Assembly (NCBI GenBank): GCA_030248225.1
Contig: JASANE010007214.1
Span: 29,952-93,951, forward strand
DNA from: Trileptium ribeirensis
Lineage: Eukaryota; Nematoda; Enoplea; Enoplida; Thoracostomopsidae
DNA: 64,000 bases
Direction of reading: 5' to 3'
Below, piece after piece: positions 61,311 through 64,000 of the stretch; positions within the stretch are counted from its first letter, which is position 1; each line of letters begins with the position of its first letter. The position numbers were made by a program, and so were the translations under genes. The notes beneath the pieces were generated by a model, which ran no database searches, was not told where the DNA came from, and saw only the letters and a list, made by a program, of their open reading frames with translations.

Positions 61311-61532
61311 CTCTGATTGCTTTTTTCTTGTTTCTTGGAACACGAAATCGAAGTTCGAAGCATTGAATTTGTGTATTGGGAGCAACAGAAGTGGTATTAC
61401 AAAGCCTTTTTAATGTGTTCTCATCTGTAAAGACATCCGATAACGCAGACAGAGTTTATACAGAGTCAGCACTGTTGCAGGAATTATTCATATTCACCTT
61501 TTCGTCTGTGTTTTAGCGCAAATTTTGGTTCA

Positions 61533-61685
61533 ATGTGTCGTCGTCTTGCGACGGTCGCACGTCTGCTTCTCCTTGTGTCTGGAGACGTCGAGTCCAATCC
61601 AGGACCGGGATCTGTCAGTCGAGGACGTACTAGCGAAAAACAGCACGTCAACCCACTGCGTCTGAAGCTTTCCAACAATTTCTAG
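61533..61685 (+). CDS. Short ORF with hydrophobic leader and 2A-like motif, 5' end of the Helitron region
   Basis: 50 codons from ATG 61533 to TAG 61683. After 'MCRR' comes a leucine-rich stretch 'LLLLVSGDVESNPGP': the last eight residues fit the 2A ribosome-skipping consensus D-V/I-E-x-N-P-G-P exactly. N-terminal hydrophobic leader plus 2A is a known layout in some invertebrate non-LTR retrotransposons and NLR-like genes. Here the next recognisable coding sequence is a Helitron. The stop after the motif may be a later mutation or frameshift. Alternatively this is a LINE 5' fragment next to the Helitron. Confidence 0.7.
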   Translation: MCRRLATVARLLLLVSGDVESNPGPGSVSRGRTSEKQHVNPLRLKLSNNF

Positions 61686-62174
61686 ACGCTGGCTGCGCCG
61701 AATCGGAAGCTGGCAAATCACGTAAGGAGGATGAAGCGCGGCACCTTATGAATTAAGAACCTGCACCATCAGTTGCGTTTGCACAAAAATGAGGGAGCCT
61801 CTCGCCGATTCCAAGATGGGATAAACGCGATTCGGGCAAAGAAACGGGCGAGACTGGATCAAAGTATGGAGATAAACCGTAGATCACGGTCGGCCGGCGA
61901 CGCATGCGGCACCTTTGGAGCTGCTCGCCCGGGCTCCGACTTACATAATCTTTCACCACCAAGACATAGAGATCCAGAGAACACGCATCAGCTGGCATGT
62001 GATGGTCAAAGCTCTTTATGCGGGCAACTCAGCAACGAATTTAATGTCAGTCGGAAAGGAAAACGACATGTTGCACGTGTCAAACAAAAGAAGAGGACCG
62101 AGTAGCAGCTAATGAAACGACGGGCTCACAAGTCGCCGACGAAGCGCGTCAGGCGGCAAAAAAACCGGAAACGA
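61686..62174 (+). other. Link between 2A ORF and Helitron repeats
   Basis: Frame 61773-62105 is open (110 codons) and basic, in the same frame as the 2A ORF and the frame starting at ATG 62112. It is probably part of the same decayed N-terminal region, but I recognise no domain in it. Confidence 0.4.
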
Positions 62175-62700
62175 ATGGAGACACAGCGTCAAGCTGAACA
62201 ATCTCCTGCGGTTCGTGGCAATGGGAGAAAAACCGCGAACATATGCAGGCAAAGCGTGACACCGATGTTTCTCCTGCGGTTCGAGCCAGACGGGAGGAAA
62301 ATCGTGAACGTATGCAGGCGAAGCGTGATTCCGATCCTTGTCCTGCGGTTCATGCCAGAAGAGAGAAAAACCGTGAACATTATGCAGGCAAAGCGTGGCA
62401 CCGATCTTTCTCCTGTGGTTCGGGTCAGACGGGAGGAAAACCGTGAACGTATGCAGGCAAAGCGTGGCACCGATCTTTCTCCTGCGGTTCGGGCCAGACG
62501 TAGGAAAACCGTGAGCGTATGCAGGCAGAGCGTGATTCCGATCCTTCTCCTGCGGTTCGTGCCAGAAGCGAGAAAAACCGCGAACATATGCAGGCAAAGA
62601 GTGATTTCGATCATTCTCCTGCGGTTCGTGCCAGAAGGGAGAAAAACCGTGAATATATGCAGGCTAAACATCTGTTCGATCCGTCTCCCGTCAGGATTGA
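62175..62700 (+). repeat. Coding 69-bp repeat array in the Helitron N-terminal region
   Basis: Eight units start at ATGs 62175, 62243, 62312, 62382, 62451, 62519, 62588 and 62657 (spacings 68, 69, 70, 69, 68, 69, 69). Each encodes a 23-residue unit such as 'MQAKRDSDPSPAVRARREKN' plus 'REH'. Arg-rich repeats of this style are common at the N-terminus of animal Helitron proteins. The 68- and 70-bp units shift frame, so no single frame runs through. Long antisense frames here are shadows of the repeats. Confidence 0.85.
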
Positions 62701-62832
62701 GCGAAACGATCGGGTCAGACGTAGGAAATCTCAGTTCCTCCCGCCGCCTGTCAACACGTGTATACGGAACGATAATCCGACAGCAACGCCAGTTTTTGTC
62801 GACGAAAACGATCAAGGAAACATTTTTCATAG

Positions 62833-64000
62833 ACATATGGGAGTTTTGCAAATGTATCATGCGTAAATTGCAAGGAACAGTTTCCAGATATTGCGGTTAA
62901 CAAAGATCAAATATGCTCCCGATGCGTGTCGCTTCGTCGGGGTAGAGATAGCCGAGAAGCGAAGTTTACCGCTTTAAACTACATGGATCCTGGTCCAATT
63001 CCACCGGAACTGAAGGGTCATACGCCAGCTGAGGAAATGCTAAGCCGAGAAGCGAAGTTTACCGCTTTAAACTACATGGATCCTGGTCCAATTCCACCGG
63101 AACTGAAGGGTCATACGCCAGCTGAGGAAATGCTAAGCCGAGAAGCGAAGTTTACCGCTTTAAACTACATGGATCCTGGTCCAATTCCACCGGAACTGAA
63201 GGGTCATACGCCAGCTGAGGAAATGCTAAGCCGAGAAGCGAAGTTTACCGCTTTAAACTACATGGATCCTGGTCCAATTCCACCGGAACTGAAGGGTCAT
63301 ACGCCAGCTGAGGAAATGCTAAGCCGAGAAGCGAAGTTTACCGCTTTAAACTACATGGATCCTGGTCCAATTCCACCGGAACTGAAGGGTCATACGCCAG
63401 CTGAGGAAATGCTAATCGCGAAGGTAATGCCTTTGATGTCAGTTTACCGTCTTCCTTATGGCCAGTATGGGTACAGCGGAAACGTTATAAACGTTCCGCA
63501 AAATGTTCAGCACCTTGCTACAAGATTGCCAAGGTGTCTCGAAAGCGACGAGTCAATGATGATTATTCGGCGACACGGGAAATCTGGGACTCACAAGGAT
63601 TTCTTTGTTCGAAGGAATAGTGTGCGGGGTGCCCTTGTATGGCTAAAAGAGCACAACGAGTTCTACCGTGATATCGATATTTGTGAGGAAAATCTGAAGT
63701 TGCTGCCAGATGCTCAAAAGTTGCAGCTTAAACCTATTGACATTGATGATGATAAAAAGGAAAATTATGCTGGGAATGCTGATAGCTGCTCCAGTTGCGG
63801 GGAAATCGATGATGTGTCCAAACTACCTGATGATCCGCGAATCACTGGGACAATGCTGCCCGTGATGTTGCAGACGAAGACAGAGCAATTGCAAATTGAA
63901 CAAAGGGTTGATTCGTTGTCGTCCGAAGCACAAAAAGATCTTATTTCTTGGCCTGAACTTGAAGTACATTCGCCTGTCAACGAATATAACACTGCACTAA
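62833..64000 (+). mobile_element. Helitron protein, zinc-finger and DUF6570-type region (partial, 5' end decayed)
   Basis: Open from 62833 to the window end in one frame (389 codons). 'CVNCKEQF' and 'CSRC' form a CxxC-CxxC zinc motif, followed by 'NYMDPGPIPPELKG', 'MSVYRLPYGQYGYSGNVINV', 'SHKDF'-like 'GTHKDFFVRRNSVRGALVWL' and 'HNEFYRDI'. This succession is the segment (DUF6570-type) upstream of the Rep and helicase domains in metazoan Helitron polyproteins. Rep and helicase should follow right of the window. The junction with the 69-bp repeats is frameshifted near 62.83-62.86 kb. Five identical 93-bp units lie inside it. Confidence 0.88.
62950..63414 (+). repeat. Five identical in-frame 93-bp repeats
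   Basis: Units start at 62950, 63043, 63136, 63229 and 63322 and are identical. 93 bp is 31 codons, so the Helitron frame stays open. Each unit runs from 'SREAKFTALNYMDPGP' to 'TPAEEML'. A normal Helitron has this segment once, so four copies are extra. Confidence 0.97.

Noticed and set aside
61773..62112. Independent host gene encoding a basic 110-residue protein
   Set aside because: It is in frame with and between the 2A ORF and Helitron repeats, so more likely part of the decayed element.
62109..62860. 162- and 223-codon minus-strand frames
   Set aside because: They are antisense shadows of the 69-bp coding repeats of the Helitron.

Overview
The window is nuclear DNA of a metazoan, most likely an invertebrate. 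The evidence is two large genes split by GT-AG introns, a centromeric histone H3, AT-rich introns and many animal-type transposons (CR1/jockey-like LINE relics, a Helitron, and hAT, piggyBac and Tc1/mariner non-autonomous elements). I cannot name the species. All three recognisable host genes are on the minus strand; coordinates and splice junctions were read by hand from frame, splice consensus and family similarity.

Layout. 1,204-10,185 (-): five exons of a TRMT2A-type tRNA uracil-5-methyltransferase; its last exons lie beyond the left edge. A 134-bp satellite (five copies) sits just inside intron 1. 12,094-18,441: two direct copies of a roughly 2-kb GC-richer repeat (called R1 here), with a LINE reverse transcriptase relic between them and a hAT element inside the second copy. 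21,172-21,445: a piggyBac-type MITE carrying a tRNA-like pol III promoter. 22,150-22,785 (-): an intronless CENP-A/CenH3 gene. 26,909-47,227 (-): a complete ten-exon STOML2 (stomatin-like protein 2) gene, whose introns hold MITEs, a 72-bp satellite and a second RT relic. 47,850-50,220: two LINE relics on opposite strands. 50,222-51,590: a decayed glutamine-rich coiled-coil reading frame. 52-61 kb: mostly unrecognised sequence with GC-rich repeats and one further degenerate frame at 57.07-57.54 kb. 61,533-64,000 (+): the 5' part of a Helitron with a 2A-like NPGP motif, a 69-bp coding repeat array, and a DUF6570-type region containing five identical in-frame 93-bp repeats; it runs off the right edge.

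The three host genes do unrelated jobs: tRNA modification, centromere identity and mitochondrial inner-membrane organisation. No operon or shared pathway is suggested. The most interesting items are the divergent single-exon CenH3, the 2A-bearing Helitron, the pol III promoter inside a piggyBac MITE, the ~250-residue insert in the TRMT2A catalytic domain, and the coiled-coil frame broken almost only by TAA/TAG at glutamine-like positions.
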